Source: Luteimicrobium sp042670205 (GTDB taxonomy: Bacteria > Actinomycetota > Actinomycetes > Actinomycetales > Cellulomonadaceae). From it: a stretch of 64,000 nt of DNA. Within the stretch, counting starts at the first letter, position 1, and the number at the start of each line of letters is the position of its first letter. Where the stretch lies: NCBI RefSeq assembly GCF_042670205.1, contig NZ_JBHUWD010000002.1, positions 62,001 to 126,000 of the forward strand, given 5' to 3'. The translations under genes and the position numbers were made by a program. Under the pieces are notes generated by a model, which saw only the letters and a program-made list of their open reading frames with translations, ran no database searches and was not told the origin of the DNA. Positions 23,960 through 33,129 of this stretch are shown here, one piece after another.

Positions 23960-24658
23960 ATGACGAGCGAGGCTGCTTTCGACGTGCCCGCCGAGGGTGC
24001 GAGGTCGGAGGTCGGGACCGCGGTCGAGCCCGCCGGCTCGGAGCTCGGCGCCGGGTGGTTCCGGGTCGACGCCCTCGACCGCTCCTGGTGGTCCGACGGC
24101 ATGTACGCGCTGCACGGGCTGGCCCCCGGCGAGGTCGTGCCGACCGCGGCACTGCTGCTGGCGCACCAGCACCCGCAGGAGCGGAGCCGCGTCGCGGCGC
24201 TGCTCGAGCGCGTCGCGGTGGACGGGGTGGCCCTCGCCTGCGCGAGCCGCCTGGTGGACTTCGACGGCCGGACGCACGACGTGGTGCTGAGCGCCGAGCC
24301 CGACGGCGAGGCGGCCGACGACGGCCGCCGCCCGCTGCGTGGGACGCTCGTGCTCCTCGACGGCGTGGTCGGCGAGCTCGCCCGACGGCGGGCGGACGTC
24401 CAGCTCGAGCAGGCGCTCGAGTCGCGGAGCGTGATCGACCAGGCGAAGGGCGTGCTCGCGGCCGCGGGCGGCTACGACGAGGGCGAGGCGTTCGACGCCC
24501 TGCGCGCCGTCTCGCAGCGGCGCAACGTCCGCGTCCGCGTGGTCGCGGACGAGGTGGTGCGCGGCGCCCGGGAGGTCGGCGCACGCGCGCCGTCGCCGTG
24601 GCTGGCGGAGGTGCTGGGGGAGGGGCCGCGGCCCGCCTCTTCTGCCGAGAGCTCCTGA
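23960..24658 (+). CDS. PAS-ANTAR regulator
   Basis: 232 residues. PAS-like region (about 30-140, SWWSDGMYALHGL) and ANTAR domain (about 155-210, SRSVIDQAKGVLAAAGGYDE). GAAGGA precedes the ATG at 23960. It is a paralogue of the neighbours at 23105 and 24747, most likely arisen by local duplication. Confidence 0.8.
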   Translation: MTSEAAFDVPAEGARSEVGTAVEPAGSELGAGWFRVDALDRSWWSDGMYALHGLAPGEVVPTAALLLAHQHPQERSRVAALLERVAVDGVALACASRLVDFDGRTHDVVLSAEPDGEAADDGRRPLRGTLVLLDGVVGELARRRADVQLEQALESRSVIDQAKGVLAAAGGYDEGEAFDALRAVSQRRNVRVRVVADEVVRGAREVGARAPSPWLAEVLGEGPRPASSAESS

Positions 24659-24746
24659 CGGCCGACGGTTGCCGTCTTCACCCGCGCGCCGTACGGTCAG
24701 GGCACGGTCAAGTCACGGCCGATGCGCAGGTTTCGAAGGACGTGGG

Positions 24747-25400
24747 ATGGGATTGGCGCACGCGTGGGCGGCCGACGACGGCGCGGTCCCGGCGGCCGGG
24801 GTCGACGACGCGGTCTCGAGAGAACCGGCGCCGCGAGGACGGTTCGCGTACGAGCTCGAGACCGACACCTGGTGGTGGTCGGACGGCACCTACCGGCTGC
24901 ACGGGTTCGAGCCCGGCGAGGTGGTCCCGACGACCCGCCTCGTGCTGGCGCACAAGCACCCGGACGACCGCGAGCGCTTTCGCGCGCTCTTCGCGGCGGG
25001 CTGCCGCAGCGGTGAACCGTTCGTGAGCCTGCACCGCATCATGGCCGCGTCCGGCGACATGAAGGACGTCGTCCTCGCGGCACAGGCCGTGCGCGACGAG
25101 CACGGTGAGGTGGCACGGCTCGTCGGGAGCTTCCTCGACGTGACCGCGGTCCTCGCGGCCCGGGCTGCCGAGGTCGTGGACGAGAGCGTCCGCCGGGCCG
25201 CGGAGAGCCGCGCCACGATCGACCAGGCGAAGGGGATCCTCGGCGCGAGCTGGCGGATCTCGCCCGACGACGCGTTCGAGCGGCTGCGCCGGGCGTCCAT
25301 GCGCACGAACGTGCCCGTCCGGGAGCTCGCGGCGCAGGTGGTGCGGCGCGCGTGCGCCCCCCAGGACGAGCCGGGACCGGGGCCGCGCCTCGACGACTGA
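24747..25400 (+). CDS. PAS-ANTAR regulator
   Basis: 217 residues: PAS (about 30-135, TWWWSDGTYRLHGFEPGEV) and ANTAR (about 150-205, SRATIDQAKGILGASWRISP). Start ATG 24747. Third of three adjacent paralogues, convergent with the catalase gene; the gap 25401-25497 has no clear hairpin. Confidence 0.8.
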   Translation: MGLAHAWAADDGAVPAAGVDDAVSREPAPRGRFAYELETDTWWWSDGTYRLHGFEPGEVVPTTRLVLAHKHPDDRERFRALFAAGCRSGEPFVSLHRIMAASGDMKDVVLAAQAVRDEHGEVARLVGSFLDVTAVLAARAAEVVDESVRRAAESRATIDQAKGILGASWRISPDDAFERLRRASMRTNVPVRELAAQVVRRACAPQDEPGPGPRLDD

Positions 25401-25497
25401 GCGCGACCCCGGCCCCGGCGACCACGAATAGGCCGGGCGACGGCTCGACGCCTGGCTCCTTCGTCGCGGTCGGCACCTTCGTCGGGGTCGGTCGCTC

Positions 25498-27597
25498 TCA
25501 GTCGGTCGGCGCGTCCGCCCGGCCGGCGGCGGGCGGCGGTCCGTCGACCACGCCCGCGAGCTGCGCGAGCCGCTCCCACGAGCGGTGCAGGCCGAGCGCC
25601 TCCCGCAGGGGCGTCGCGAGTGCGGCCCGGTCGTCCGTCGCGTGCACGCCGGGCGCCTCGGCCGCCACGCCGGCGGCCGCGAGGACGTCGGCCCCGTCCC
25701 CGACGGCGGCGATCGCCTTGCCGTGCCGGAACGCCTCCTGCAGCAGGACGACGGTCCGCGCGTCTGCCCCGAGCGCCGTCCCCGCGACGCCGTCCGCCAC
25801 GACGACGGCGTCGAACTCGATCGACCGGGTGGCGGCGATCGTGCGGTCGACGGGCGCGGTGGCGCCGTCCGCCCCGGTCACGGTGCCGCCGTGGTCGGCC
25901 ACGACCCGCACGACGACGTGCTCGGGTCCGAGCGCGTCGGTGAGGGCCGTCGCGGCCGCGAGGTCGGCCCCGTCGGTCGCGAGCACCCCGACCACGCGCC
26001 CGTCGACCCGGCCCGGTTCGGCGGGCCGCTGGGAGAGCGCGGGGGAGGGCGCGACGTCGGGCACGTCGGCGGGCGCGGGTGCCGGCAGCCCCAGCTCGCG
26101 TGCGACCCCGGCCGCGAGGTCGCCGTCGACGCGGGCGAGGACCGCGACCTCCCGGGCGCGGACCTCCTCGTCGGTGCACTTGGCCAGCTCGAACGCGAAC
26201 GCCGCCTCGAGGTGCGCGCGCTCGACCGGCGACAGGGACAGCAGGAAGAGCCGTGCCTGGCTCGTGTGGTCCTCGAACGACGCCGGCTGCCAGCGGCCCT
26301 TGGCGCCCTGCACCGGGGTCGGGAGCGTGACGAACGCGCCCTCGGGGGTGCGGACCGGCAGGTCGCCGTCGAGGTGGTTCGGCACGTACGGCGTGATGCC
26401 CTCGTGGATCGCGCTCTGGTGCATGCCGTCGCGCAGCATGTCGTTCACGGGTGCGTGCGGCCGGTTGATCGGGAGCTGCGAGAAGTTCGGGCCGCCGAGC
26501 CGCGTGAGCTGGGTGTCGAGGTAGGAGAACATCCGGCCCTGCAGGAGCGGGTCGTTGGTCGCCTGGACGCCCGGGACGAGGTGGCCGACGTGGAAGGCGA
26601 CCTGCTCGGTCTCCGCGAAGAAGTTCGCCGGGTTGGCGGTCAGCGTCAGCAGGCCGACGCGCTGGACGGGGCACAGCTCCTCGGGCACGATCTTCGTCGG
26701 GTCGAGGAGGTCGATGCCCGCGAACGTCTCCGACGGGTCGTCCGGCATCACCTGCAGGCCCAGCTCCCACTGCGGGTACGCGCCCGACTCGATCGCGTCG
26801 GCCAGGTCGCGCCGGTTGAAGTCCGGGTCGGCGCCCTGCGCGAGCTGCGCCTCCTCCCACACGAGCGAGTGCACCCCGAGCAGCGGCTTCCAGTGGAACT
26901 TGACCAGGCACGTCGACCCGTCGGCGGCCTCGAGCCGGAACGTGTGGACGCCGAAGCCCTCCATGGTCCGGTAGCTGCGCGGGATCGCCCGGTCCGACAT
27001 GCCCCACATCACCGTGTGGGTCGCCTCGGTGTGCGAGGAGACGAAGTCCCAGAACGTGTCGTGCGCCGTCTGGGCCTGCGGGATCTCGCGGTCCGGGTGC
27101 GGCTTGGCGGCGTGGATGAGGTCGGGGAACTTGATCGCGTCCTGGATGAAGAAGACGGGGAAGTTGTTCCCGACCAGGTCGAACGTGCCCTCGTCGGTGT
27201 AGAACTTGGTGGCGAAGCCGCGCACGTCCCGGACCGTGTCGGCCGAGCCGCGCGACCCCAGGACCGTCGAGAACCGGACGAAGACGTCCGTCTCGCGGCC
27301 CTCCTCCGCGAGGAAGCCCGCCTTGGTGAGCGGGGCGGCGTTCCCGTACGCGCGGAAGACGCCGTGCGCGGCGGCGCCACGCGCGTGCACGACGCGCTCC
27401 GGGATCCGCTCGTGGTCGAAGTGCGTGATCTTCTCGCGCAGGTGGTGGTCCTCGAGCAGCACGGGGCCCCGTGGCCCCGCGGTGAGGGAGTGGTCGGTGT
27501 CGTCGACGCGCGCTCCCTGGGCCGTGGTGAGGCGGTCGCCGTCCTGCGCGGGCGGGGTCGGCGGGATGCCTGTCCTGGGGTCCTGGCGGTCGGTCAT
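25498..27597 (-). CDS. katE: Large-subunit monofunctional catalase (clade 2, HPII type)
   Basis: 699 residues, the size of large-subunit catalases. The distal His71 (RVVHARG), Asn in LVGNNFPVFF (about 144) and the proximal haem Tyr in RMFSYLDTQ (about 358) are present. The C-terminal 160 residues (from about 535) form the DJ-1/PfpI-like domain typical of HPII. It disproportionates hydrogen peroxide in the cytosol. The ATG has GGAGG upstream and is only 13 bases after the stop of the sugar permease gene, so it is probably read from the same mRNA. Confidence 0.95.
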   Translation of the reverse strand: MTDRQDPRTGIPPTPPAQDGDRLTTAQGARVDDTDHSLTAGPRGPVLLEDHHLREKITHFDHERIPERVVHARGAAAHGVFRAYGNAAPLTKAGFLAEEGRETDVFVRFSTVLGSRGSADTVRDVRGFATKFYTDEGTFDLVGNNFPVFFIQDAIKFPDLIHAAKPHPDREIPQAQTAHDTFWDFVSSHTEATHTVMWGMSDRAIPRSYRTMEGFGVHTFRLEAADGSTCLVKFHWKPLLGVHSLVWEEAQLAQGADPDFNRRDLADAIESGAYPQWELGLQVMPDDPSETFAGIDLLDPTKIVPEELCPVQRVGLLTLTANPANFFAETEQVAFHVGHLVPGVQATNDPLLQGRMFSYLDTQLTRLGGPNFSQLPINRPHAPVNDMLRDGMHQSAIHEGITPYVPNHLDGDLPVRTPEGAFVTLPTPVQGAKGRWQPASFEDHTSQARLFLLSLSPVERAHLEAAFAFELAKCTDEEVRAREVAVLARVDGDLAAGVARELGLPAPAPADVPDVAPSPALSQRPAEPGRVDGRVVGVLATDGADLAAATALTDALGPEHVVVRVVADHGGTVTGADGATAPVDRTIAATRSIEFDAVVVADGVAGTALGADARTVVLLQEAFRHGKAIAAVGDGADVLAAAGVAAEAPGVHATDDRAALATPLREALGLHRSWERLAQLAGVVDGPPPAAGRADAPTD

Positions 27598-27610
27598 CGT
27601 GCTCCTCCTT

Positions 27611-28561
27611 CTATCCCTTGCTACCGGTCGTGGCGATGCCCTCGACGAAGTACCGCTGCCCGAAGAAGAACAGCAGGATCATCGGGACGGTCGTGATGAC
27701 GCCGGCGGTCACCACGACCTCCCACTGCGACTCCCCGCCGGGGCCGAACTGGTCGACGAGGGACTTGAGCCCGCGGGGGATGGTGAACGTGTTCGCGTCC
27801 TGCAGGTAGACGAGCGGGCGCATGAGGTCGGTCCAGGAGGCCTGGGCCTCGAACAGGAACGTCAGGACGAGCGCGGGCCGGCACAGGGGCACGGCGATCC
27901 GCCAGAACGTCGTCCACTCGCCCGCGCCGTCGATCGTCGCCGCCTCGAACGGCTCGGGGGGCAGCGTGAGGAAGAACTGGCGCAGCAGGAAGATGTAGAA
28001 CGCCGACCCGAACAGGTTCCCGGCCCACAGCGGCACGTTGGTCCCGACCATGCCCAGGTCGTGCCAGATGAGGTAGGTGGGGATGAGGGTCACGGCACCG
28101 GGCAGCATCATCGTCGCCAGCACCACCCCGAACAGCACGCCCCGGCCGCGGAAGCGGAAGTGCGCGAAGCCCCACGCGACGAGCGCGCTCGAGACCGTCA
28201 CGGTGCCCGCCGCGAGGACCGTGACGACGACCGTGTTGCCCAGCCAGAGCGCGAGCGGCGCGTCCTGCCAGACGGTCACGTAGTTGGCGAGCGTCGGGGT
28301 CGCGGGGACCAGCCGGTTGTCGAACACCTCGGACCGGGGCTTGAACGACGCGCTCACGAGCCACAGCAGGGGGTAGACGAACGCGACCGTCGCCACGACG
28401 AGCGCCACCAGGAGCGCGCCGCGCCCCACGAGGCGGCGCGCGCGGCGGGGAGCCGGGCGGCGCCCGACCGCGGCCCGCGGGCCCCCGGCACGGGCGCCGT
28501 CGTCGGGACCGCGCAGGGGGACCGGCACGGCGGTCTGCCGAGCGGGCGTGGCCGCCGTCAC
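27611..28561 (-). CDS. Sugar ABC transporter permease, MalG/CUT1 type
   Basis: 316 residues with about six membrane helices after a basic N-terminal stretch (1-50). The permease EAA motif EAATIDGAGEWTTFWRI is at about 210-230. It pairs with the permease at 28558 and the binding protein at 29529 to import a sugar or oligosaccharide. The GTG start overlaps the previous stop as GTGA. No ATPase gene is in the operon; CUT1 systems often use a shared MsiK-type ATPase. Confidence 0.9.
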   Translation of the reverse strand: MTAATPARQTAVPVPLRGPDDGARAGGPRAAVGRRPAPRRARRLVGRGALLVALVVATVAFVYPLLWLVSASFKPRSEVFDNRLVPATPTLANYVTVWQDAPLALWLGNTVVVTVLAAGTVTVSSALVAWGFAHFRFRGRGVLFGVVLATMMLPGAVTLIPTYLIWHDLGMVGTNVPLWAGNLFGSAFYIFLLRQFFLTLPPEPFEAATIDGAGEWTTFWRIAVPLCRPALVLTFLFEAQASWTDLMRPLVYLQDANTFTIPRGLKSLVDQFGPGGESQWEVVVTAGVITTVPMILLFFFGQRYFVEGIATTGSKG

Positions 28562-29532
28562 CGCTGCTCCGCCTCGTAGTAGACGAAGCGCCGCGACAGC
28601 AGCAGCTGGACCGCCGTGATCGCCATGATCACGACGAACAGCAGCCAGGCCAGCGCCGACGCGTACCCCATGTGGAGCTCCTGGAAGCCCTGCTGGAACA
28701 GGTAGATGACGTAGAACAGCGCGGCGTCGTTGGAGTACGTCGAGTTCCCGGCGCCGAAGTAGGCCGTGTACGCCTCGGTGAACGTCTGGAAGCCGCCGAT
28801 CGTGTTGACGACCACGATGAAGAACAGGGGCCCGCTGATCATCGGGACGGTGACCGTGCGGACGCGCCGCCAGTAGCCGGCCCCGTCGACGCGGGCGGCG
28901 TCGTAGAGGTCGGCGGGCACGCCGCGCAGCGCGGCCAGCAGGATCACGACCGACGCGCCCACGGTCCACAGGCTCATGAGCACCAGACCGGGCTTGACCC
29001 ACGCGGGGTCGGTCGTCCAGGACGGCCCGGTGATCCCGAACCACCCGAGCACGCGGTTGACGAGCCCGTACTGCCCGTTGAACAGCAGGAGCAGCAGCAC
29101 CCCGATCGCCACCGGCGGCGTCATCTTCGGGAGGAAGAACGCCGTCCGGAAGAAGCCCGACGACCGGCCCACCCGCTCGAGCAGGAGCGCCAGGAGCAGC
29201 GCGAGCACGACGTGCAGCGGTACCGAGAGCGCCGTGAACACGAACGTGTTCCACAGCGACTGCGCGACCTTGGGGTCGGAGGCGAGCTCGCGGTAGTTGG
29301 CCAGTCCCACCCAGCGGGGGTCGTTGATCGCGTCGTAGTCGGTCAGCGACAGGTACGCGCTGTAGAGGATCGGCCACGCGGTGAAGACGAGGAAGCCCAG
29401 GATCCAGGGGCTGATGAACGCGAGGGCCGCCCGGCGGGAGTGCCGCTCGTGCGCCCCCGCCCGGCGGCGCCGGCCGGCCGTCGGCGGGGGAGCGGCCGGC
29501 ACCCCGGGGGCGAGCGTGGGGGACGCCGTCAC
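28558..29532 (-). CDS. Sugar ABC transporter permease, MalF/CUT1 type
   Basis: 324 residues. Six membrane helices, first at about 38-60 (ALAFISPWILGFLVFTAWPI); EAA-type loop DAARVDGAGYWRRVRTV at about 225-240. Coupled by 4-bp GTGA overlaps on both sides with the binding-protein and second permease genes. It forms the membrane channel with the product of 27611. Confidence 0.9.
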   Translation of the reverse strand: MTASPTLAPGVPAAPPPTAGRRRRAGAHERHSRRAALAFISPWILGFLVFTAWPILYSAYLSLTDYDAINDPRWVGLANYRELASDPKVAQSLWNTFVFTALSVPLHVVLALLLALLLERVGRSSGFFRTAFFLPKMTPPVAIGVLLLLLFNGQYGLVNRVLGWFGITGPSWTTDPAWVKPGLVLMSLWTVGASVVILLAALRGVPADLYDAARVDGAGYWRRVRTVTVPMISGPLFFIVVVNTIGGFQTFTEAYTAYFGAGNSTYSNDAALFYVIYLFQQGFQELHMGYASALAWLLFVVIMAITAVQLLLSRRFVYYEAEQR

Positions 29533-30953
29533 TTGCCGGTCCTCTGGTCCCAGCTCGCCCACGCGTCGTCGAGCGCCTTCTGCGCCTCCTGCTGCGCCTG
29601 GGCGAGCGCCTCCTGGGGCTGCTGCTGGCCGTTGAGGACGCGGTTCACGGCGTCCTGCCACGCCGTCTTGAACGCCGCGTCCGCCGGGTTGGCGGGCATC
29701 GCGAAGGTGTGGTCGTTGGCGTCGTAGATCGCGTCGATCGCCGACTTCCACGGCTCGGGCGCGTTCTTCGGCACGTAGCGCTCGCGGATCTGCTGGTCCG
29801 CCGCCTTGTTCGCGGTGAGCAGCCCCGTGAAGAGCTGGTCCGACGCCGTGCGGCTCGAGACCCGGTCCTTGGCCGCGGTGAGCCAGGCGTCGGTCTCCGT
29901 CATGAGCCGCGCGAAGCGGCAGGCTGCCTGCGGGTTGGCGGCGCCCTTCGGGATCGCCCACGCGTTGCCCGACGTGAACGCGAGCGGGTCGCCCTTCGTG
30001 TCGCGGACCGTGTCGAACGCGAGGGGCGCCGACGGGCTGACCTCGTTGAGCGTGTTGACGTACCAGTTCTCCATGGGCATCGCGCCGAGGGTCCCGGACG
30101 CGAACTGGTTGCCCTTGCCGAAGAAGTCGGCCGAGTCGCGGAACGTCTTGACCCCCGCGAACCCGCCCTGGTCGCGGTAGATCCCGGCTGCGAACTCGAG
30201 CGCCTGCACGACGCGCGGGTCGTCGAGCTGGGCCTTGCGGCCGTCGGCCGAGATCAGGTCGGCCCCGTTCGCCTTCGCCCACAGCGGCAGGAACTCGGGC
30301 AGCTTCGAGTCGTAGCCGATGACGCTGACCTTCCCGCCCGCGTGCTTCGCCATGGCCTTGTTCGCGGCGGTCACCGCGTCCCAGCTCGACCCGTTCACGT
30401 CGTCGAGGGTGACGTCCGCGTCCGCGAGGAGGTTCTTGTTCGCCATCGTCAGCTCGACCGTGGAGAACTCGGGCAGCCCGTAGACGTGCTTCGCGAACGT
30501 GACCTGCTGGACGGCCGAGCCGACGAACTGGGACGGGTCGACGTGCTCGCTCGCGAGGCAGTCGTCGAGCGGCACGATCGCGCCGCGCGACGCGAACGTC
30601 CCGATCTGGTCGCGGCTCGCGTACACGAGGTCCGGCGGCTTCCCGCTCGCGACGGCGGACAGGAACGCCTGCACGTCGAGCTCGCCCTGCGACAGCGCGA
30701 TCTTCACGCCCGGCATCGCCGCGGCCGCGCGGTCGTACCGGTTCTTGCCGACGTCGTCGCCCGTCCCGAACCCCATCACGTGCAGCGAGCCGGACACCGT
30801 CGCCTGGCTCGTGAAGGACGGGGACGCCTGGTCGCTGCTGCCGTGCGCGCAGCCCGCCAGCAGGAGCGCGCCCGCACCCGCGACGGCAGCCGCGCCGCCC
30901 CACGGGCGAGGACGGACGAAGAGCGGACGGGCGCCCGCCGGGAACCGGGACAT
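29529..30953 (-). CDS. Sugar ABC transporter substrate-binding lipoprotein
   Basis: 474 residues. A signal peptide with lipobox LLLAGC puts the lipidated Cys at 35. The rest is a type 1 extracellular solute-binding domain (MalE/UgpB class) with a C-terminal Gln/Ala helix. GGGAGG lies upstream of the ATG. First gene of the importer operon 30953 to 27611. The sugar cannot be told from sequence; no LacI regulator is adjacent. Confidence 0.9.
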   Translation of the reverse strand: MSRFPAGARPLFVRPRPWGGAAAVAGAGALLLAGCAHGSSDQASPSFTSQATVSGSLHVMGFGTGDDVGKNRYDRAAAAMPGVKIALSQGELDVQAFLSAVASGKPPDLVYASRDQIGTFASRGAIVPLDDCLASEHVDPSQFVGSAVQQVTFAKHVYGLPEFSTVELTMANKNLLADADVTLDDVNGSSWDAVTAANKAMAKHAGGKVSVIGYDSKLPEFLPLWAKANGADLISADGRKAQLDDPRVVQALEFAAGIYRDQGGFAGVKTFRDSADFFGKGNQFASGTLGAMPMENWYVNTLNEVSPSAPLAFDTVRDTKGDPLAFTSGNAWAIPKGAANPQAACRFARLMTETDAWLTAAKDRVSSRTASDQLFTGLLTANKAADQQIRERYVPKNAPEPWKSAIDAIYDANDHTFAMPANPADAAFKTAWQDAVNRVLNGQQQPQEALAQAQQEAQKALDDAWASWDQRTGK

Positions 30954-31181
30954 GGGACCTCCCCAGGCGTGCGGTCGGCGGGACCTGGGCTCCGTGACCG
31001 CGATGCCGGGCGTCTTCCTCACCCTCACCGCCAGTCTCGGCCCGAGCGCCGCTGCTCGCTCGGCGAACCGTTCTCCACCGGGCGACGTGCGTAGCGGACG
31101 GGGGTCCGTAGCGTGGGAGACGGTCGAGGAGAGGCCGGCGCGCCCGCGCGGCGCGCACCCGTGCGACCACAGGAGACCGCC

Positions 31182-31415
31182 ATGGCAACCGGAGAGACCG
31201 GGTTCGGCGACGTCACGTTCGACCTCATCTCGGTGCAGTACCACTCGCTCAAGGCAGGCCACGACTACGGCCAGTACGTCCGCGACGCCCGCAACGCGGG
31301 CCTCGAGGAGGTCGCGTCGTTCTTCGAGACCGTCATGGCCGAGGACTCGGAGCGCGCCGCGCGCTGCCACGAGCTGCTCGCCGAGCTCACGCGCTCGGGC
31401 ACCGACCAGGCCTGA
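31182..31415 (+). CDS. Small helical protein, possibly ferritin-like
   Basis: 77 residues, ATG with AGGAGA upstream. Sequence suggests two helices (LISVQYHSLKAGHDYGQYVRD and EVASFFETVMAEDSERAARC) with spaced Glu and His as in half of a ferritin-like bundle. Too short for a full domain; it could dimerise. I cannot name a function. The epimerase gene starts 5 bases downstream, so they may be co-transcribed. Confidence 0.55.
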   Translation: MATGETGFGDVTFDLISVQYHSLKAGHDYGQYVRDARNAGLEEVASFFETVMAEDSERAARCHELLAELTRSGTDQA

Positions 31416-31420
31416 GGCGC

Positions 31421-32467
31421 ATGGACAGCGCAGCGGGCGTGACGCGCCCGCGCTCGTTCTCGCGCGCCGTCGTCACCGGCGGCGCCGGCTTCGTGGGGAG
31501 CCACCTGTGCGAGGCGCTCCTCGCGGCCGGCACCGCGGTGGTGTGCGTCGACGACTTCTCCACGGGGCGGCCCGTCAACGTCGCGCACCTGCGGGACGAC
31601 CCCGGCTTCACCCTGGTGGAGCGCGACGTCACAGCAGGCCTCGACGGCGCGGCCGGCTCCCGGCCCGTCGACCTCGTGCTGCACCTCGCGTCGCCGGCGT
31701 CGCCCGTCGACTACCTGCGGCTCCCGCTCCAGACGCTCGACGCGGGCTCGCTCGGCACCCGGCACGCCCTCGGGCTCGCCCGCGAGCACGGCGCCCGGTT
31801 CGTGCTCGCGTCCACCTCCGAGGTGTACGGCGACCCCAGCGTCCACCCCCAGCCCGAGGACTACTGGGGCAACGTCAACCCCGTCGGCCCCCGGAGCGTC
31901 TACGACGAGAGCAAGCGGTTCGCCGAGGCCCAGACCGCCGCCTGGCGGCGCGCGACCGGGCTCGACGCCGGGATCGTCCGGATCTTCAACACCTACGGTC
32001 CCCGGATGCGCTCCGACGACGGGCGGATGGTCCCCACGTTCGTCGAGCAGGCGCTCGCGGGCGGTCCGGTGACGGTCGCGGGCGACGGGTCGCAGACGCG
32101 GTCGCTGTGCCACGTGTCGGACCTCGTCCGCGGGATCCTGGCGTTCGCGGCCCGCGGGGGCGCGGGGCCGGTGAACCTGGGCACGGACGAGGAGCGGACC
32201 GTGCTCCGTGTCGCGATGGACGTCGTGGCGGCCGTGGGGTCGGGCTCGTCCGTGACGTTCGTCGACCTGCCGACCGACGACCCGCGGCGCCGTCGGCCGG
32301 ACCTGGGGCGCGCCGAGCGCGAGCTCGGCTGGCGCCCCCGGACGTCCTGGGCCGACGGGCTGCGGGACACCGTCGACTGGTTCCGCGAGGCCCGCGCCCG
32401 TCAGGGCCAGGACGCCTCGCCCGAGGCCATCACGAGGAGCTCGCGGATCTCGCACCCGGCGGGCTGA
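31421..32467 (+). CDS. NAD-dependent sugar epimerase/decarboxylase, UXS-like
   Basis: 348 residues of the extended SDR type. VTGGAGFVGSHLCEAL binds NAD, LHLASPASPVDY is characteristic of UDP-glucuronate decarboxylases, and YDESKRFAE has the catalytic Tyr-Lys. UDP-xylose formation from UDP-glucuronate is the best guess and would fit the UDP-glucose dehydrogenase at 42198, but a role as heptose epimerase in the adjacent operon cannot be ruled out. Its 3' end overlaps the convergent SDR by 67 bases, which is unusual. Confidence 0.8.
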   Translation: MDSAAGVTRPRSFSRAVVTGGAGFVGSHLCEALLAAGTAVVCVDDFSTGRPVNVAHLRDDPGFTLVERDVTAGLDGAAGSRPVDLVLHLASPASPVDYLRLPLQTLDAGSLGTRHALGLAREHGARFVLASTSEVYGDPSVHPQPEDYWGNVNPVGPRSVYDESKRFAEAQTAAWRRATGLDAGIVRIFNTYGPRMRSDDGRMVPTFVEQALAGGPVTVAGDGSQTRSLCHVSDLVRGILAFAARGGAGPVNLGTDEERTVLRVAMDVVAAVGSGSSVTFVDLPTDDPRRRRPDLGRAERELGWRPRTSWADGLRDTVDWFREARARQGQDASPEAITRSSRISHPAG

Positions 32468-33129
32468 CGCAGCGCCGTGACGACCGCCTGCGCGACGTTC
32501 GCGGGGTCGTTGAGGTCGGCGTCGGGGCCCGGCTTGTACTGCTCCGGGCGGCCGTCGAAGAAGCCCGTGCGCATGCCGCCCGGGACGAGGCAGGTGACCC
32601 CGACCCGCCCCGCGAGCTCCGCCGCGAGCGACTGCGAGAACCCGCGGATCGCGAACTTCGACGCGCTGTAGGCCGTCGCGTCGGAGGCGCCGCGCAGCCC
32701 GAGCGTCGACGACACCGTCACGACGCGACCACCCGAGCGCACGAGGTGCGGCAGGGCCGCCCGCACGACGGCGACGGTCCCGAACAGGTTGACGCGCAGC
32801 ACGCGCTCCCAGTCGTCCGCGGGGATCTCGGCGAGCGGTCCGCACGCGTCGATCCCCGCGGCGGTCACGACGGCGTCCGGCGGCCCGACGGCGAGTGCGA
32901 GGTGCTCGACGGCCTCCGCGGCCGCCGCGCCGTCGGCGAGGTCGACCTCGACGGACGGCACCGACGCACGCGGCGCGACCCGGTCGAGGACGGCGGGCTT
33001 CCCGCCGCAGGCGAGGACGGCCTCGACGACGGCGGCGCCGAGGCCGGCCGAGCCGCCCGTCACGAAGACGGTGCCGAGGGGCCGTGGCTGCGGGCCGGCG
33101 GGGGGAGGGGACAGCGGGGACTCGGTCAC
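32401..33129 (-). CDS. SDR family oxidoreductase
   Basis: 242 residues. TGGSAGLGAA nucleotide motif (about 25-34), VTAAGID, and YSASKFAIRGFSQSLA with the catalytic Tyr and Lys. Last gene of a minus-strand operon of seven genes for heptose-type glycan synthesis, joined to the GmhA-HldE gene by a GTGA overlap, so it may act on a sugar or polyol of that pathway. Confidence 0.8.
   Translation of the reverse strand: MTESPLSPPPAGPQPRPLGTVFVTGGSAGLGAAVVEAVLACGGKPAVLDRVAPRASVPSVEVDLADGAAAAEAVEHLALAVGPPDAVVTAAGIDACGPLAEIPADDWERVLRVNLFGTVAVVRAALPHLVRSGGRVVTVSSTLGLRGASDATAYSASKFAIRGFSQSLAAELAGRVGVTCLVPGGMRTGFFDGRPEQYKPGPDADLNDPANVAQAVVTALRQPAGCEIRELLVMASGEASWP

Noticed and set aside
31421..32467. Dedicated ADP-heptose 6-epimerase (HldD)
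   Set aside because: The SPASPVDY segment fits UDP-glucuronate decarboxylases better; kept only as an alternative.
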